Position numbers and translations under genes: made by a program. The notes beneath the pieces were generated by a model. That model had not been told where the DNA came from. It made no database searches and worked only from the letters and a program-made list of their open reading frames with translations. Positions 37,576 through 52,480 of a DNA stretch of 64,000 nucleotides are shown piece after piece; position 1 is the first letter of the stretch; the number at the start of each line of letters is the position of its first letter. Source of the DNA: Actinomadura sp. DC4. Its GTDB lineage: Bacteria > Actinomycetota > Actinomycetes > Streptosporangiales > Streptosporangiaceae. Location: assembly GCF_030406325.1 (NCBI RefSeq), contig NZ_JAUEQY010000031.1, positions 62,001-126,000 of the forward strand, given 5' to 3'.

Positions 37576-38814
37576 TCACCTCAACCTGGCGGTGACCAGG
37601 TCCCACACTACGTCGGCGAGTGCTTCCTTCGTGCCTCGCGGCACGTCGACGGCCTCCCCTTCGGGAGACAGGATCACCGCGGCGTTGTCGGGCGCGCCGA
37701 ACGTCAGGCTCTCCCCCACCTCGTTGACGACGAGCAGGTCGCAACCCTTGCGGGCGAGCTTCTGGCGGCCGTGTTCGAGCACGTCATGGGTCTCGGCGGC
37801 GAACCCGACTATCACCTGCGGATGAGCCCCCGGCGCTCGCGCGGCGTGGACGACTTCGGCCAAGATGTCGGGATTCTCCACGAGGTGGATCGGGGCCAGC
37901 CCGGCACCTGCGGTCTTCTTGATTTTTGCGCTTTCGTATTCGGCCGGACGGAAGTCGGCGACCGCCGCCGCCATGACCACGGCGTCGGCCTCGCCCGCCA
38001 CCTTCAGCACCGCGTCGCGCATTTCCCGCGTCGAACCGCTGCGTACGACGTCGGCGCCGGCCGGGTCGGGCAGCGCGGTGTTGGCCGCGACGAGGGTGAC
38101 CCGGGCCCCGCGCGCCACCGCCGTACGGGCCAGGGCGTATCCCTGCAGGCCGGACGAGCGGTTGCCGATGAAGCGGACCGGGTCGATGGGCTCGCGCGTG
38201 CCGCCGGCGGAGACGACGACGTGGCGGCCGGCCAGGTCCTGTGGGAGGGCCAGGGAGCCGCGGTCGAGCACGCGGAGGGCGGCCTCGAACAACGCGTCGG
38301 GGTCGGGCAGTCGTCCCTTGCCCGAGTCGGCGCCGGTGAGGCGGCCGACGGCGGGTTCGATGACGACGCAGCCGCGGGAGCGCAGCGTCGCGACGTTGGC
38401 GCGCGTCGCGGGGTGCTCCCACATCTCGGTGTGCATCGCGGGCGCGAACACGACCGGGCAGCGCGCGGTGAGCAGCGTGTTGGTCAGCAGGTCGTCGGCG
38501 ATGCCGTGGGCGGCCTTGGCCAGCAGGTCGGCGGTGGCCGGGGCGACGAGGACGAGGTCGGCGCCCTGCCCGAGGCGTACGTGCGGGACGTCCTGGACGC
38601 CGGACCAGACCTCGGTGGTGACGGGTTCGCCGGACAGCGCGGCCCAGGTGGGCTCGCCGACGAACCGCAGCGCGTCGCGGGTCGGGATCACGCGGACCCG
38701 GTGACCGGACTCCTTCAGCCGCCGCAGCAGCTCGCAGACCTTGTACGCGGCGATGCCGCCGCCGACGCCGAGGAGAACCCGTGGACCCTCACCGGCCGGA
38801 CGTGCGTCTGTCAT
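37576..38814 (-). CDS. coaBC: Bifunctional phosphopantothenoylcysteine decarboxylase/phosphopantothenate-cysteine ligase
   Basis: A 412-residue CoaBC, two consecutive steps of coenzyme A synthesis. The N-terminal FMN-dependent decarboxylase (about 1-190) contains VLLGVGGGIAAYKVCELLR, the active-site histidine region VPHVRLGQGADLVLVAPATADLLAK and FAPAMHTEMWEHP. The C-terminal CTP-dependent ligase begins around VVVSAGGTREPIDPVRFIGNRSSG and includes AAAVADFRP and KIKK. It follows rpoZ by 53 bp. Confidence 0.96.
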   Translation of the reverse strand: MTDARPAGEGPRVLLGVGGGIAAYKVCELLRRLKESGHRVRVIPTRDALRFVGEPTWAALSGEPVTTEVWSGVQDVPHVRLGQGADLVLVAPATADLLAKAAHGIADDLLTNTLLTARCPVVFAPAMHTEMWEHPATRANVATLRSRGCVVIEPAVGRLTGADSGKGRLPDPDALFEAALRVLDRGSLALPQDLAGRHVVVSAGGTREPIDPVRFIGNRSSGLQGYALARTAVARGARVTLVAANTALPDPAGADVVRSGSTREMRDAVLKVAGEADAVVMAAAVADFRPAEYESAKIKKTAGAGLAPIHLVENPDILAEVVHAARAPGAHPQVIVGFAAETHDVLEHGRQKLARKGCDLLVVNEVGESLTFGAPDNAAVILSPEGEAVDVPRGTKEALADVVWDLVTARLR

Positions 38815-38867
38815 GGCGCGGACACGGCCTGATGCGGCCGGGGCCCGTGAGGGTCTCCGGGAAACAC

Positions 38868-39137
38868 TTACGGGCCTTCGATGGCCTCGGAGTTGAGCAG
38901 GCCCTCGCGGACCTCACGCAGCGCGATCGACAGCGGCTTTTCCTGGACCTGGGTCTCCACGAGGGGACCGACGTATTCCAGCAGGCCCTCGCCGAGCTGC
39001 GCGTAGTAGGCGTTGATCTGGCGGGCGCGCTTGGCCCCCATGATCACGAGGCTGTACTTGCTGTCAACGATCTTGAGCAGGTCGTCGATAGGCGGATTGG
39101 TGATGCCGTCGGCACCGCCGGGGGTGTTCGAAGCCAC
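38868..39137 (-). CDS. rpoZ: RNA polymerase omega subunit
   Basis: An 89-residue omega subunit that helps assemble RNA polymerase by binding beta-prime. The conserved core is [29 protein letters not shown], and the C-terminal part [14 protein letters not shown] matches actinobacterial omega. Its position right behind gmk (11 bp) is nearly universal in actinobacteria. Confidence 0.96.
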   Translation of the reverse strand: MASNTPGGADGITNPPIDDLLKIVDSKYSLVIMGAKRARQINAYYAQLGEGLLEYVGPLVETQVQEKPLSIALREVREGLLNSEAIEGP

Positions 39138-39148
39138 TCCCGCGCCTC

Positions 39149-39814
39149 TCAGTCGGAATCAGATGGGTCAACAGCCAGCAAGGATATCAGCTCACGGCAG
39201 ACGTCCTTGACCGAAGTGTTCACCAGCGTGACGTCGAATTCCTTCTCGGCCGCGAGCTCGGCTCGCGCCGCGGCCAGCCGCCGCTCGATCACGTCGGGCG
39301 GCTCGGTGCCACGGCCGACGAGCCGGCGTACGAGCTCCTCCCAGGAGGGGGGCGCCAGGAAGACCAGCCGCGCCTCACGCATCGAGGCGCGGACCTGGCG
39401 TGCGCCCTGCAGGTCGATCTCCAGCAGAGCCGGCACGCCGGCGGCGAGGTGCTCGAGCACCGGTCGCCGCGGCGTGCCGTAACGATTGCCCGCGAACTCG
39501 GCCCACTCGAGCAGTTCGCCCTCGTCGACGAGCCGGTCGAACTCGGCCTCGTCGGCGAAGAAGTAGTGCACGCCGTGGACTTCGCCGGGTCGCGGCGCAC
39601 GGGTTGTCACCGAGACCGACAGCCACACCTCAGGATGCGCATGCCGGATCTCGGCGACGACCGTGCTCTTGCCGACGCCGGACGGCCCGGAGAGGACCGT
39701 CAGGCGCCTGGACGGGATGGAGCCGGAAGCCGCGGGTGGAGCGGAACCGGCCGCGGCGGCCGTGTGGGGGTGGCCGCCGCGCCCGTCCGGCGCAAGCCGA
39801 TCAGCGATTTGCAC
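39149..39814 (-). CDS. gmk: Guanylate kinase
   Basis: About 221 residues phosphorylating GMP to GDP. The P-loop is [10 protein letters not shown], the GMP-binding parts are [19 protein letters not shown] and GNRYGTP, and [11 protein letters not shown] is the Walker B-like strand. About 30 residues precede the P-loop domain, more than in typical Gmk. The start is uncertain: GTG 39814 gives a 14-bp overlap with mihF, while GTG 39829, GTG 39844 or TTG 39859 would lengthen it. No strong Shine-Dalgarno distinguishes them, so translational coupling to mihF is likely. Confidence 0.94.
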   Translation of the reverse strand: MQIADRLAPDGRGGHPHTAAAAGSAPPAASGSIPSRRLTVLSGPSGVGKSTVVAEIRHAHPEVWLSVSVTTRAPRPGEVHGVHYFFADEAEFDRLVDEGELLEWAEFAGNRYGTPRRPVLEHLAAGVPALLEIDLQGARQVRASMREARLVFLAPPSWEELVRRLVGRGTEPPDVIERRLAAARAELAAEKEFDVTLVNTSVKDVCRELISLLAVDPSDSD

Positions 39815-40127
39815 CGCCGCCGAACTCACGCTCCAGAGCGGCACGCTGGTTGGCGCCAAGGCCCCGCACGCGGCGGGACTCGGCGATACCGAGCCGCTCC
39901 ATGATCTGCTTAGCGCGAACCTTTCCTACGCCAGGCAGGGATTCCAGTAGTGCCGACACCTTCATCTTTCCGATTACGTCGTCGGCCTGACCGTCTTTCA
40001 GAACCTCAGCGAGGGAGGTTCCCCCATGCTTGAGGCGGTCTTTGACCTCGGCACGCTCTTTGCGGGCCTTGGCAGCCTTCTCCAGGGCTGCGGCGCGCTG
40101 TTCAGGGGTTAGGGGCGGAAGCGCCAC
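39801..40127 (-). CDS. mihF: Actinobacterial integration host factor (mIHF/sIHF)
   Basis: A 108-residue nucleoid-associated protein of the actinobacterial IHF type, unrelated to HU-fold IHF. The helix-two-turn-helix region is [33 protein letters not shown] at about 63-95, preceded by the long basic N-terminal helix [25 protein letters not shown]. It binds and bends DNA without strict sequence specificity. GTG start with GAGGTGA 7 nt upstream. The order mihF-gmk-rpoZ matches Streptomyces and Mycobacterium. Confidence 0.96.
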   Translation of the reverse strand: MALPPLTPEQRAAALEKAAKARKERAEVKDRLKHGGTSLAEVLKDGQADDVIGKMKVSALLESLPGVGKVRAKQIMERLGIAESRRVRGLGANQRAALEREFGGGANR

Positions 40128-41330
40128 GCCGGGTCACCTCGTGTTTCCACTCGATTGAGTCGGACGGCTCGGGAACCTAGCGAGTTCAGGGCCCATAAAG
40201 CAACGTGAAAGCCCGTTTAGCCCGTCATTAAATTGCAGATGTCACTCTATGAGCTGTCCTGAACACGCAGAGTACCCAATCAGGGGGGTTGCTTCACCCC
40301 GAACCGTACGACGGCCTGGCGTTTCTTGCGAGGGGCAAATGGCCCAGTCAAGACGAAACGGCGGCAGACGGCGGTCTGTGGGACACGTTTCGCCGCTTGC
40401 CGCCCTCCGGAAGCGCTTACGCTCCGGTGTCCACGGGCCGGACGGTCTCCCGCCACGTCAGCGTGGTGCAGATCACGTCGGGTGAGCGCACGCGGCTGAC
40501 CTGTGGTGTCGCCGGGACGAGTGTGACGATCACCGGGCGCGGCGCCGGCCGCCCGCCGCGCGGGAGCCGGAGTATGCCTTCCGGTATTTCGAACATCGGC
40601 GCGCCGTCCGGGGTCGTGGTTATTGCATGCCGTTTGTCGGGTTGGAGCGCGCCAATCACGATGGACCGCTTCTCAAAGTGCTCAGTTGAGCACGCTCGAG
40701 TGAGCGGCCGCGGCTATGCGACGAGCGCTCCGGCGGATGGTCGTACTGCTGCCACAGAACGGTTTGGTGATCTTCGTCACCCATCCCCCCGGGAACGGCT
40801 TCGAGGCCATTACGAGTGCCCCCTTCCGCGTCCATCCCCCGGCCCGCGAGCGGGCGGAGACGGCGCGGGATGCCCTCGGCACGGGGCCCGGACGGGCCGT
40901 CGCGGACTTGGGCAGGAGCGGTGATTCCGCGGGACAGGTCCCAGGGACGGGCCGGCGGGACAGGCCCCCGAGAGGGCGAAAGACCAGGTCAGAAGGCTGT
41001 TGAAGCAGTGGGACAAACACCGGGTGATCGAGCCCCGGTGCACGAGGGCGGCGGCATTTCCGGCGCCGGAGAGGTAACCGATATCGAGAAGGCCGAGCCG
41101 GGACCGATGCGCCCCGACCGGCGGACCGCGAAGCTCCGCGACGAAAGGCCGGGAAACCGTACGGGCCGCGCGCCGAACGACCGAGGCCGGCGTCGCCGCC
41201 TCCCCGCGTTCGCCCGGCGAGGGCCCTCAACGGCGCTGAGGCCTCGCCTGCGCCGTGAAACCCGCCCACACCACCACGACAGACCACCCCATGCCCCACG
41301 CGGCCTCAGAGCCGCTCTGAGACGTGCGTC
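40128..41330. other. Long intergenic gap between mihF and pyrF, no intact gene
   Basis: About 1.2 kb with open frames on both strands but none with family motifs or a good Shine-Dalgarno. In Streptomyces pyrF and mihF are nearly adjacent, so this stretch is an insertion or decayed DNA. The part up to about 40260 should hold the mihF promoter on the minus strand. Confidence 0.5.
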
Positions 41331-41471
41331 GCCCCGGGGAGCGTGAGGAGCGCGCGGCGGGCCACGACAAGGAGCACGACAAGGAGACCGCGCTGCGCAT
41401 CGCGGCGGCGACGTCGAGCCGCTCGGTGCTGGTGTCCGGGCTGACCGTCATGGTGGCGATGGCCGGCATGA
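41331..41471 (+). pseudogene. Fragment of an MMPL/RND-type transporter gene
   Basis: One frame reads EREERAAGHDKEHDKETAL, then RIAAATSSRSVLVSGLTVM, ending VAMAGM before it runs out of similarity at the end of pyrF. This is the cytoplasmic loop and following helix of MMPL-family transporters (usual pattern: RYREE...G....A...A..TAGRTVLFSG.TV). Complete members have over 700 residues, so only about 6% remains. It is a decayed remnant lying tail-to-tail with pyrF. Confidence 0.7.
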
Positions 41472-41491
41472 GTGCTGTTCGAGGGAGAGCC

Positions 41492-42193
41492 CTACGCGAT
41501 GCCGCGCGTACGGCGCAGGGACGCGGCGATGCCCGCCGCCGCCGCGCCCGGGTCCGGGGCGGCGGTGATGGGGCGGCCGATCACCAGAAGGTCCGCGCCC
41601 GACGACAGGGCCTCCTCCGGAGTCGCCACCCTCGCCTGGTCCTGGGTCGCCGCGCCGGTCGGCCGCACGCCGGGTGTGATCAGCGTCACGTCCGGCCCGA
41701 CCTCCGCGCGCACCGCCGCCGCCTCCATCGGGGAGCACACCAGCGCCTGCGCGCCCGCCTCGACCGCGAGCGACGACAGGCGGCGCACCGCGTCGGGGGC
41801 GGGGCCCGCCAGCCCGACGCTCGTCAGGTCGCCGTCCGCCAGCGACGTCAGCACCGTCACGGCGGCGATCTTGGTGTTCGGGGCGGCCTCGGCGGCGGCG
41901 CGGATCATCGCGGAGCCGCCGGTGGCGTGGACGGTGAGGTACGCGGGCTTGAGGCGGGCGACCGCGCGGGCCGCGCCGGCCACCGTCGCCGGGATGTCGT
42001 GCAGCTTCAGGTCCAGGAAGACCTGGACCCCGCTGGCGCCGCGGACGCTCGCGACCACGTCCGGCCCGTATCTCAGGTAGAGCTCCAGGCCCACCTTGAC
42101 CGTGCTGACGTGAGGAGTCACCAGGGTGGCCCAGCGGGCGGCCGTCTCGAGGTCCGGCGCGTCGAGGGCGACGGCGATGGGGGCGGGGTTCAC
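41492..42193 (-). CDS. pyrF: Orotidine 5'-phosphate decarboxylase
   Basis: A 233-residue decarboxylase giving UMP. It has the short bacterial PyrF pattern: IAVALDAPDLETAARW, VKVGLELYLRYG, the catalytic VFLDLKLHDIPATV (the D-x-K-x-x-D signature), and VTPGVRP-like LITPGVRPTG. The GTG start overlaps the pyrD stop (GTGA). Last gene of the pyr operon. Confidence 0.96.
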   Translation of the reverse strand: MNPAPIAVALDAPDLETAARWATLVTPHVSTVKVGLELYLRYGPDVVASVRGASGVQVFLDLKLHDIPATVAGAARAVARLKPAYLTVHATGGSAMIRAAAEAAPNTKIAAVTVLTSLADGDLTSVGLAGPAPDAVRRLSSLAVEAGAQALVCSPMEAAAVRAEVGPDVTLITPGVRPTGAATQDQARVATPEEALSSGADLLVIGRPITAAPDPGAAAAGIAASLRRTRGIA

Positions 42194-43188
42194 TGGAGAG
42201 TCTCCTGTTCCGTGGGCTCACCCACGCCGACGTTCGGGTCGATACGGCGCATCAGCGTTCCGGCGGGCTTGTGCGCCAGCCCCACCGCGTCGGCGAGGCG
42301 CGGGATGCCGCGCTCGCGCAGCGCGGCGTCGAGCTCGCGCAGGATCCGTACGCACGCGGACGGGTCGTGGATGTTCGCGGTGCCGACGGCCACCGCCGAC
42401 GCGCCCGCGAGGATCAGCTCCAGGGCGTCCAGGCCGGTCCGTACGCCGCCGATCCCGACGATCGGGACCTCCGGCAGCGCCGAGTGCACCTGGTAGACGC
42501 AGCGGACCGCCACGGGACGGATCGCCGGGCCCGACAGCCCGCCGGTGACGCCGGCCAGCCGCGGGCGCAGCGTCGTCGTGTCGACCGCCATGGCGTGCAG
42601 CGTGTTGATCATCGACAGGCCGTCGGCGCCCGCGTCGGCGCAGGCCATCGCGACGCCGACGACGTCGGTGACGTCCGCCGACAGCTTGGCGAGCACGGGG
42701 ACGCCGCGGCGCGTGTTCGCGCGCACGGCGCGGACGACCTCTCCGGCGGCGGTCGGGTGCGCGGCGAACGTCAGGCCGCGGTCCTCGACGTTCGGGCAGG
42801 CGGTGTTGATCTCGACGGCGGTCACGGCCGGGGCTCCGGCGAGCCGGGCGGCCACCTCGGCGTACTCCTCGAGGCTGTTGCCCGCGATCGAGACGATCGT
42901 GCGGGCCCCCTGCTCCTCGAGCCAGGGCAGGTCGTGTTCGAGGAACGCGTCGATGCCCGGTCCCTGCAGGCCGGTGGAGTTGATCACGCCGCTCGGCGTC
43001 TCGGCCAGCCGGGGCGTGGGGCGGCCCGAGCGCGCCTCCGGAGTGATCGACGGGGTGACGATGGCGCCGAGCTTGGTCACGTCGAAGAAGCGCCCGAGCT
43101 CGCGCCCGCTGCCGCCGCAGCCGGAGGCCGTCATGATCGGGTTCGGCAGCGTCACGTGGCCGATCCGGGCGGTCAGGTCGACGCTCAT
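42190..43188 (-). CDS. pyrD: Dihydroorotate dehydrogenase, class 1B catalytic subunit
   Basis: A 332-residue FMN enzyme oxidising dihydroorotate to orotate. Class 1B marks are NPIMTASGCGGSGREL, SIAGNSLEEYAEVAARL, the catalytic cysteine in EINTACPNVEDRG, and TGGLSGPAIRPVAVRCVYQV. It is paired with the iron-sulfur/FAD subunit PyrK encoded just upstream (ATGA overlap), so electrons go to NAD+. Streptomyces uses a quinone-linked class 2 enzyme at the same locus. Confidence 0.95.
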   Translation of the reverse strand: MSVDLTARIGHVTLPNPIMTASGCGGSGRELGRFFDVTKLGAIVTPSITPEARSGRPTPRLAETPSGVINSTGLQGPGIDAFLEHDLPWLEEQGARTIVSIAGNSLEEYAEVAARLAGAPAVTAVEINTACPNVEDRGLTFAAHPTAAGEVVRAVRANTRRGVPVLAKLSADVTDVVGVAMACADAGADGLSMINTLHAMAVDTTTLRPRLAGVTGGLSGPAIRPVAVRCVYQVHSALPEVPIVGIGGVRTGLDALELILAGASAVAVGTANIHDPSACVRILRELDAALRERGIPRLADAVGLAHKPAGTLMRRIDPNVGVGEPTEQETLQ

Positions 43189-44050
43189 GGGCGCTCTCCG
43201 AGGCGCAGCGCGCGCGGAGCGCCCAGCGCGTCGAACGGGATGGTGCCGACGTCGTCCCAGCGGACGCGCTCGCCGCGGAAGACCGGGCCCTCGACGCAGG
43301 TGCGCACCATGTGCGTGGCGCCGTCGTCGCCGACCACCGGGAGCACGCAGGCCATGCACACGCCGGTGCCGCACGCCATCGGCTCCTCGACCAGGACCTG
43401 CGCCGGGATGCCGTAGCCGGCGCACGTCCGTGTGATCGCGCGGAGCGTGTCGAGCGGCGTGCAGGCGTACACGACGTCGGCCTGGGCGTCCTCGATCACT
43501 CCCGCCAGGAGTTCGGCGACCGAGCCGGGAGAGCCGAGCGAGCCGTCTTCGGTCGCCACCGCGACCGAGTCGCCGGCCCGCCGCGCACCGCGGGCGCCGA
43601 GCACGTCGTCGGAGGTGGCTCCGCCGAGCAGGAAGTGCAGCCGGCAGTCGCGCTGGCGGAGCACGGAGGCGAGCGGGAACAGCGGGGAGCTGCCGTGCGC
43701 GACGCCGACGAGCACGCAGTTCACCGGGTCGCGCGGGAGCGGGAACGGCCGGCCGAGAGGCCCGGCGACGTCAACGATGTCGCGCGGGCGCAGCGCGGCC
43801 AGCCACTCGGTGCCCTTGCCGCGCACCGCGAAGACGATCTCGATGGTGCCGCCGTATTCGGGCTTGACCTCGCGGACGGAGAAGCACCGGCGCAACAGCA
43901 TGCCGGACTGCTCACCACCGACCGCGAGCGCCACGAACTGGCCCGGCCGGAAGCGCTCGGCGACGCCCGGGGCCACCAGCGTCATCGTCTGGTACGCCCC
44001 GATCCGCCGCATCGTGAGCACGGTGCCGGGTACCTGGACCGGCGAGTCCG

Positions 44051-44054
<4 letters not shown>
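43185..44054 (-). CDS. pyrK: Dihydroorotate dehydrogenase electron-transfer subunit
   Basis: A 289-residue ferredoxin-reductase-like subunit. The FAD-binding domain has [11 protein letters not shown] and [17 protein letters not shown], then the NAD domain with [12 protein letters not shown], and a C-terminal [2Fe-2S] site with cysteines in [17 protein letters not shown] and [10 protein letters not shown]. The start is a TTG that overlaps the carB stop, so expression depends on coupling to carB translation. It forms an alpha2beta2 complex with PyrD. Confidence 0.94.
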
Positions 44055-47385
<3,331 letters not shown>

Positions 47386-47386
<1 letters not shown>

Positions 47387-47583
47387 CAGGCCCCCTGCGC
47401 GGACGCGATCGCGGCGGCGACGAGGACCGCCACGGTCAGCACGGCCGCCGCGGTGGCGACGAGGAGGGCACGCGGGCTCGGCGCCTTGGCGCGCAGGACC
47501 GCGTCGTTCGGGTCGACGGGAACGTGCCCGTGGGAAGCGGCCTCGGAGGCGTGGTCGGCCTCGTGGCTGGAAACGTCGCTCAT
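47386..47583 (-). CDS. Small single-pass membrane protein between carA and carB
   Basis: A 65-residue protein: an acidic, histidine-containing N-terminus ([16 protein letters not shown]), then one transmembrane helix near residues 40-60 ([19 protein letters not shown]) and a short tail. It is not part of any pyrimidine enzyme I know. Its ATG overlaps the carA stop (ATGA) and its stop overlaps the carB start (TGATG), so ribosomes pass through all three. A membrane-protein gene is also found in the Streptomyces pyr cluster, next to carA on its other side. It may be topologically N-out or N-in; function unknown. Confidence 0.85.
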
Positions 47584-48692
47584 TCGCTCATCAGCTCGCA
47601 GAAGGTGTCGAAGAGGCCGGTGGCGTCGTGCGGGCCGGGCGCGGCCTCGGGGTGGTACTGGACGCTGAACGCGGGGCGGTCGAGCAGCCGCAGGCCCTCG
47701 ACCACGCCGTCGTTGAGGTCGACGTGGCTGACCTCGGCGCGGCCGTACGGGGTGTCGAACGGCCCGTCGAGGGGCGCCTCCACGGCGAAGCCGTGGTTGT
47801 GGCTGGTGATGTGCACCCGGCCGGTGCCGCGGTCCTGGACCGGCTGGTTGACCCCGCGGTGGCCGAACCTCAGCTTGTAGGTGCCCAGGCCGAGCGCGCG
47901 GCCGAGCATCTGGTTGCCCAGGCAGATGCCGAAGACGGGCCGGCCCTCCTCCAGCACGCCCTTCATCGACGCGACCGCGTAGTCGCACGCGGCCGGGTCG
48001 CCGGGGCCGTTGCTGTAGAAGACGCCGTCCGGCTCCAGCGCGAGGATCTCCTCCGCGGTGACCGTCGCGGGCAGCACGTGCACCTCGCAGCCGCGCTCGG
48101 CCATGCGGAGCGGCGTCATCGTCTTGATGCCGAGGTCCACGGCGGCGACCCGGTGGCGGACCCGCCCTTCCGGCCGTACGACGTAGGGCTCGGCGGTGGA
48201 GACGACGCGCGCCAGGTCGGCGCCGACCATGTCGGGGCTGGCCAGGACGCGCTCCAGCAGCGCGGCGGGCTCGGTCTCCCCGGTGCTGATGCCGGCCCGC
48301 ATCGCGCCGCGGTCGCGCAGGTGGCGGGTCAGCGCCCGCGTGCCCTGCACGGCGATGCCGACGACGCCGTACGCGCGCAGCTCGTCCTCCAGGGACCGCT
48401 GCGAACGCCAGCTCGACGCGACGCGTGAGGGCTCGCGCATGACGTACCCGGCGACCTGGACGCGCCCGGACTCGGCGTCCTCGTCGTTGACGCCGGTGTT
48501 GCCGATGTGCGGGGCGGTCATCGCGACGATCTGCCGGTGGTACGACGGGTCGGTGAGGGTCTCCTGGTAGCCGGTCATGCCGGTGTTGAAGACCATCTCG
48601 CCGAACGCCTCGCCCTCGGCGCCGTACGCGGCGCCGCGGAAGGCGCGGCCGTCCTCCAGGACGAGGAGCGCTTGTCTCGGCGGCTGGATCAT
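47580..48692 (-). CDS. carA: Carbamoyl-phosphate synthase small chain
   Basis: A 370-residue glutaminase subunit. The N-terminal domain begins [17 protein letters not shown]; the class I glutamine amidotransferase domain has the nucleophile in [13 protein letters not shown] and the H-x-E pair in [14 protein letters not shown]. The ATG overlaps the pyrC stop by ATGA. Confidence 0.97.
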   Translation of the reverse strand: MIQPPRQALLVLEDGRAFRGAAYGAEGEAFGEMVFNTGMTGYQETLTDPSYHRQIVAMTAPHIGNTGVNDEDAESGRVQVAGYVMREPSRVASSWRSQRSLEDELRAYGVVGIAVQGTRALTRHLRDRGAMRAGISTGETEPAALLERVLASPDMVGADLARVVSTAEPYVVRPEGRVRHRVAAVDLGIKTMTPLRMAERGCEVHVLPATVTAEEILALEPDGVFYSNGPGDPAACDYAVASMKGVLEEGRPVFGICLGNQMLGRALGLGTYKLRFGHRGVNQPVQDRGTGRVHITSHNHGFAVEAPLDGPFDTPYGRAEVSHVDLNDGVVEGLRLLDRPAFSVQYHPEAAPGPHDATGLFDTFCELMSE

Positions 48693-49968
48693 GCCGGCTT
48701 TCCCTCCAGAACGGTCGGCCGCCCGCGCAGGAACGTCGCCAGAACGCGGCCCGGCAGCTCGATGCCCGCGAACGGCGTGTTGCGGCTCTTGGACACCGAG
48801 GCGGCCGGGTCGATGACCCTGCGCGCGCCGGGGTCGTACAGGGTCAGGTTGGCCGGCGCGCCCTCCGCCGGAAGGTGCCCCTGGCCGTGGAGACGTCCGA
48901 TGCGCGCGGGCCGTACGGACATGCGGTCGGCCAGCCCGGCCCAGTCGAGCAGCCCGGTGTCGACCATGGCCGCCTGCGCGACGGACAGGGCCGTCTCCAG
49001 CCCGATCATGCCCATCGCGGCGGGCGCCCACTCGGTCTCCTTGGCCTCGACCGGGTGGGGCGCGTGGTCGGTCGCGACGCAGTCGATCGTGCCGTCGGCC
49101 AGGGCCTCGCGCAGCGCCTCGACGTCGGCCTTCGTCCGCAGCGGCGGGTTGACCTTGTAGATCGGGTCGTAGGACTCGGCGAGCGCGTCGGTCAGGAACA
49201 GGTGGTGCGGGGTCACCTCGGCGGTGACCTGCCAGCCCTTGCTCTTGGCCCACCGGATGATCTCGACGGAGCCGGCCGTGGAGACGTGGCAGACGTGCAG
49301 GCGGGAGCCGACGTGGGCGGCGAGCAGGCAGTCGCGGGCGATGATCGCCTCCTCGGCCACGGCCGGCCAGCCGGCCAGGCCGAGCCGTCCGGAGACCTCG
49401 CCCTCGTTCATCTGCGCGTGCTCGGTCAGCCGCGGCTCCTGCGCGTGCTGGGCGACGACGCCGTCGAAGGCCTTGACGTACTCCAGCGCGCGGCGCATCA
49501 GCACCGCGTCGTCCACGCAGTGGCCGTCGTCGGAGAACACGCGCACGTGCGCGGCGGAGTCGGCCATGGCGCCGAGCTCGGCGAGCTGGCGCCCCTCGAT
49601 GCCGCGCGTGACCGCGCCGACCGGGTGGACGTCGCAGTGGCCGGCCTCACGGCCGAGGCGCCAGACCTGCTCGACCACGCCCGCCGTGTCGGCGACCGGC
49701 TCGGTGTTGGCCATGGCGTGCACGGCGGTGAAGCCGCCGGCCGCGGCGGCGCGCGTGCCGGTCTCGACCGTCTCGGCGTCCTCGCGGCCGGGCTCGCGCA
49801 GGTGGGTGTGCAGGTCGACCAGGCCGGGCAGCGCGATCAGGCCGTCGGCCTCGATGATCTCGGCGCCGGCGCCGTCGAGGTCATCGCCGATCTCGGCGAT
49901 GACGCCGTCGTCGATCCGCAGGTCCCGCGGCTCGCCGCCGAGGATGCGGGCGCCCTTGATCAGGTAGG

Positions 49969-49972
<4 letters not shown>
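48689..49972 (-). CDS. pyrC: Dihydroorotase
   Basis: A 427-residue zinc amidohydrolase closing the dihydroorotate ring. Metal ligands appear in [28 protein letters not shown] and [11 protein letters not shown], and the catalytic aspartate in [10 protein letters not shown]. The length and LREPG motif fit class I dihydroorotases of Gram-positive bacteria. ATGA overlaps at both ends. Confidence 0.97.
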
Positions 49973-51533
<1,561 letters not shown>

Positions 51534-51738
51534 TTAAAGGATCGGCCTTTTCAAGGTAGCAGCCCGGGTCCGACGGGATGGCACCCGCCTCCGTGATTGT
51601 TTTCCCAGGTGACGGGTGCCGCCCGCGGGGCCGCTCCGGACGCGCGAAGCCTTATGCGGACGGGGTTTTCCGGCGTTCGGCACTCTCCTGGAGGACACTG
51701 CCAGCGATGACGGATTCGACCGCTTTTTTCCAATCGGC

Positions 51739-51767
51739 TTGACCTGGAGCCCTACCCGTTTTACCGT
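51739..51767 (+). promoter_or_regulatory. Promoter of bldD
   Basis: TTGACC (51739-51744), a 17-bp spacer and TACCGT (51762-51767) match the principal sigma pattern. Transcription from here gives an untranslated leader of about 165 nt before bldD. Confidence 0.65.
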
Positions 51768-51779
51768 CACTGTCCGTAA
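51767..51779. promoter_or_regulatory. BldD box overlapping the bldD promoter
   Basis: TCAC-TGTCC-GTAA keeps both half-sites (TnAC and GTnA) of the BldD consensus nTnACnCwGnGTnAn, with two mismatches in the centre. It starts at the last base of the -10 element, a good place for autorepression, which is known for BldD in Streptomyces. Confidence 0.55.
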
Positions 51780-51937
51780 CCATCCCAGGAGATGGACCCC
51801 TCGGGTCAGTCGGCCCCCACGCCGGCTGAAAGTGCGCCCCCATGACGCACGCCTTCCGGGGAGACAGGGGTTCACGCCCCTTGGTCCCCTCCCGGGCCGC
51901 CGTCGACGACGAGAAAGTGAGCCTGGGGGCCGCAACG

Positions 51938-52432
51938 ATGCCGTCTGAATATGCAAAGGCTCTCGGCGCGAGACTTCGCGCCATCCGCACCCAGCAGGGC
52001 CTGTCCCTGCACGGTGTGGAAGAGAAATCACGTGGCCGCTGGAAGGCCGTCGTCGTGGGTTCGTACGAGCGGGGCGACCGCGCCGTCACCGTTCAGAAGC
52101 TGTCCGAGCTCGCCGAGTTCTACGGCGTGCCGGTGTCCGAGCTGCTACCCGGCGGAGCCGCGCCGAGTCCGCTCGGCCCGACGCCGAAGCTCGTCATCGA
52201 TCTCGAACGACTCCAACAGCTTCCGAAGGACAAGGCCGGTCCACTCGCCCGTTACGCCGCGACGATTCAGAGCCAGCGGGGCGACTACAACGGAAAGGTC
52301 CTGTCCATCCGGCAGGAGGATCTGCGTTCGCTGGCGGTGATCTATGACAAGTCACCGACCGAACTGACCGAAGAGCTCATCGGCTGGGGCGTCCTCGATC
52401 CTGAGGCACGCCGCGCCGTGGAGGCCTTCTGA
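51938..52432 (+). CDS. bldD: Developmental regulator BldD
   Basis: A 164-residue homologue of BldD, the c-di-GMP-responsive repressor of sporulation genes. The N-terminal XRE-type helix-turn-helix (about 8-70) carries LRAIRTQQGLSLHGVEEKS and VVGSYERGDRAVTVQKL, nearly identical to Streptomyces. The C-terminal domain retains the c-di-GMP signature RxD-x8-RxxD as RGD...RQED within QRGDYNGKVLSIRQEDLRSL. The ATG at 51938 matches the Streptomyces N-terminus (SEYAK); an in-frame upstream ATG at 51842 is in the leader. Divergent from pyrR, the same as in Streptomyces. Confidence 0.96.
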   Translation: MPSEYAKALGARLRAIRTQQGLSLHGVEEKSRGRWKAVVVGSYERGDRAVTVQKLSELAEFYGVPVSELLPGGAAPSPLGPTPKLVIDLERLQQLPKDKAGPLARYAATIQSQRGDYNGKVLSIRQEDLRSLAVIYDKSPTELTEELIGWGVLDPEARRAVEAF

Positions 52433-52449
52433 TCTGACCCGACCGGAGT

Positions 52450-52480
52450 GGTGCGGTGAACCCTGTGGGGCCACCGCACC
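52450..52480 (+). terminator. Hairpin after bldD
   Basis: GGTGCGGTG (52450-52458) pairs perfectly with CACCGCACC (52472-52480) across 13 nt, 17 bp beyond the bldD stop. No U tract follows. Confidence 0.6.
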
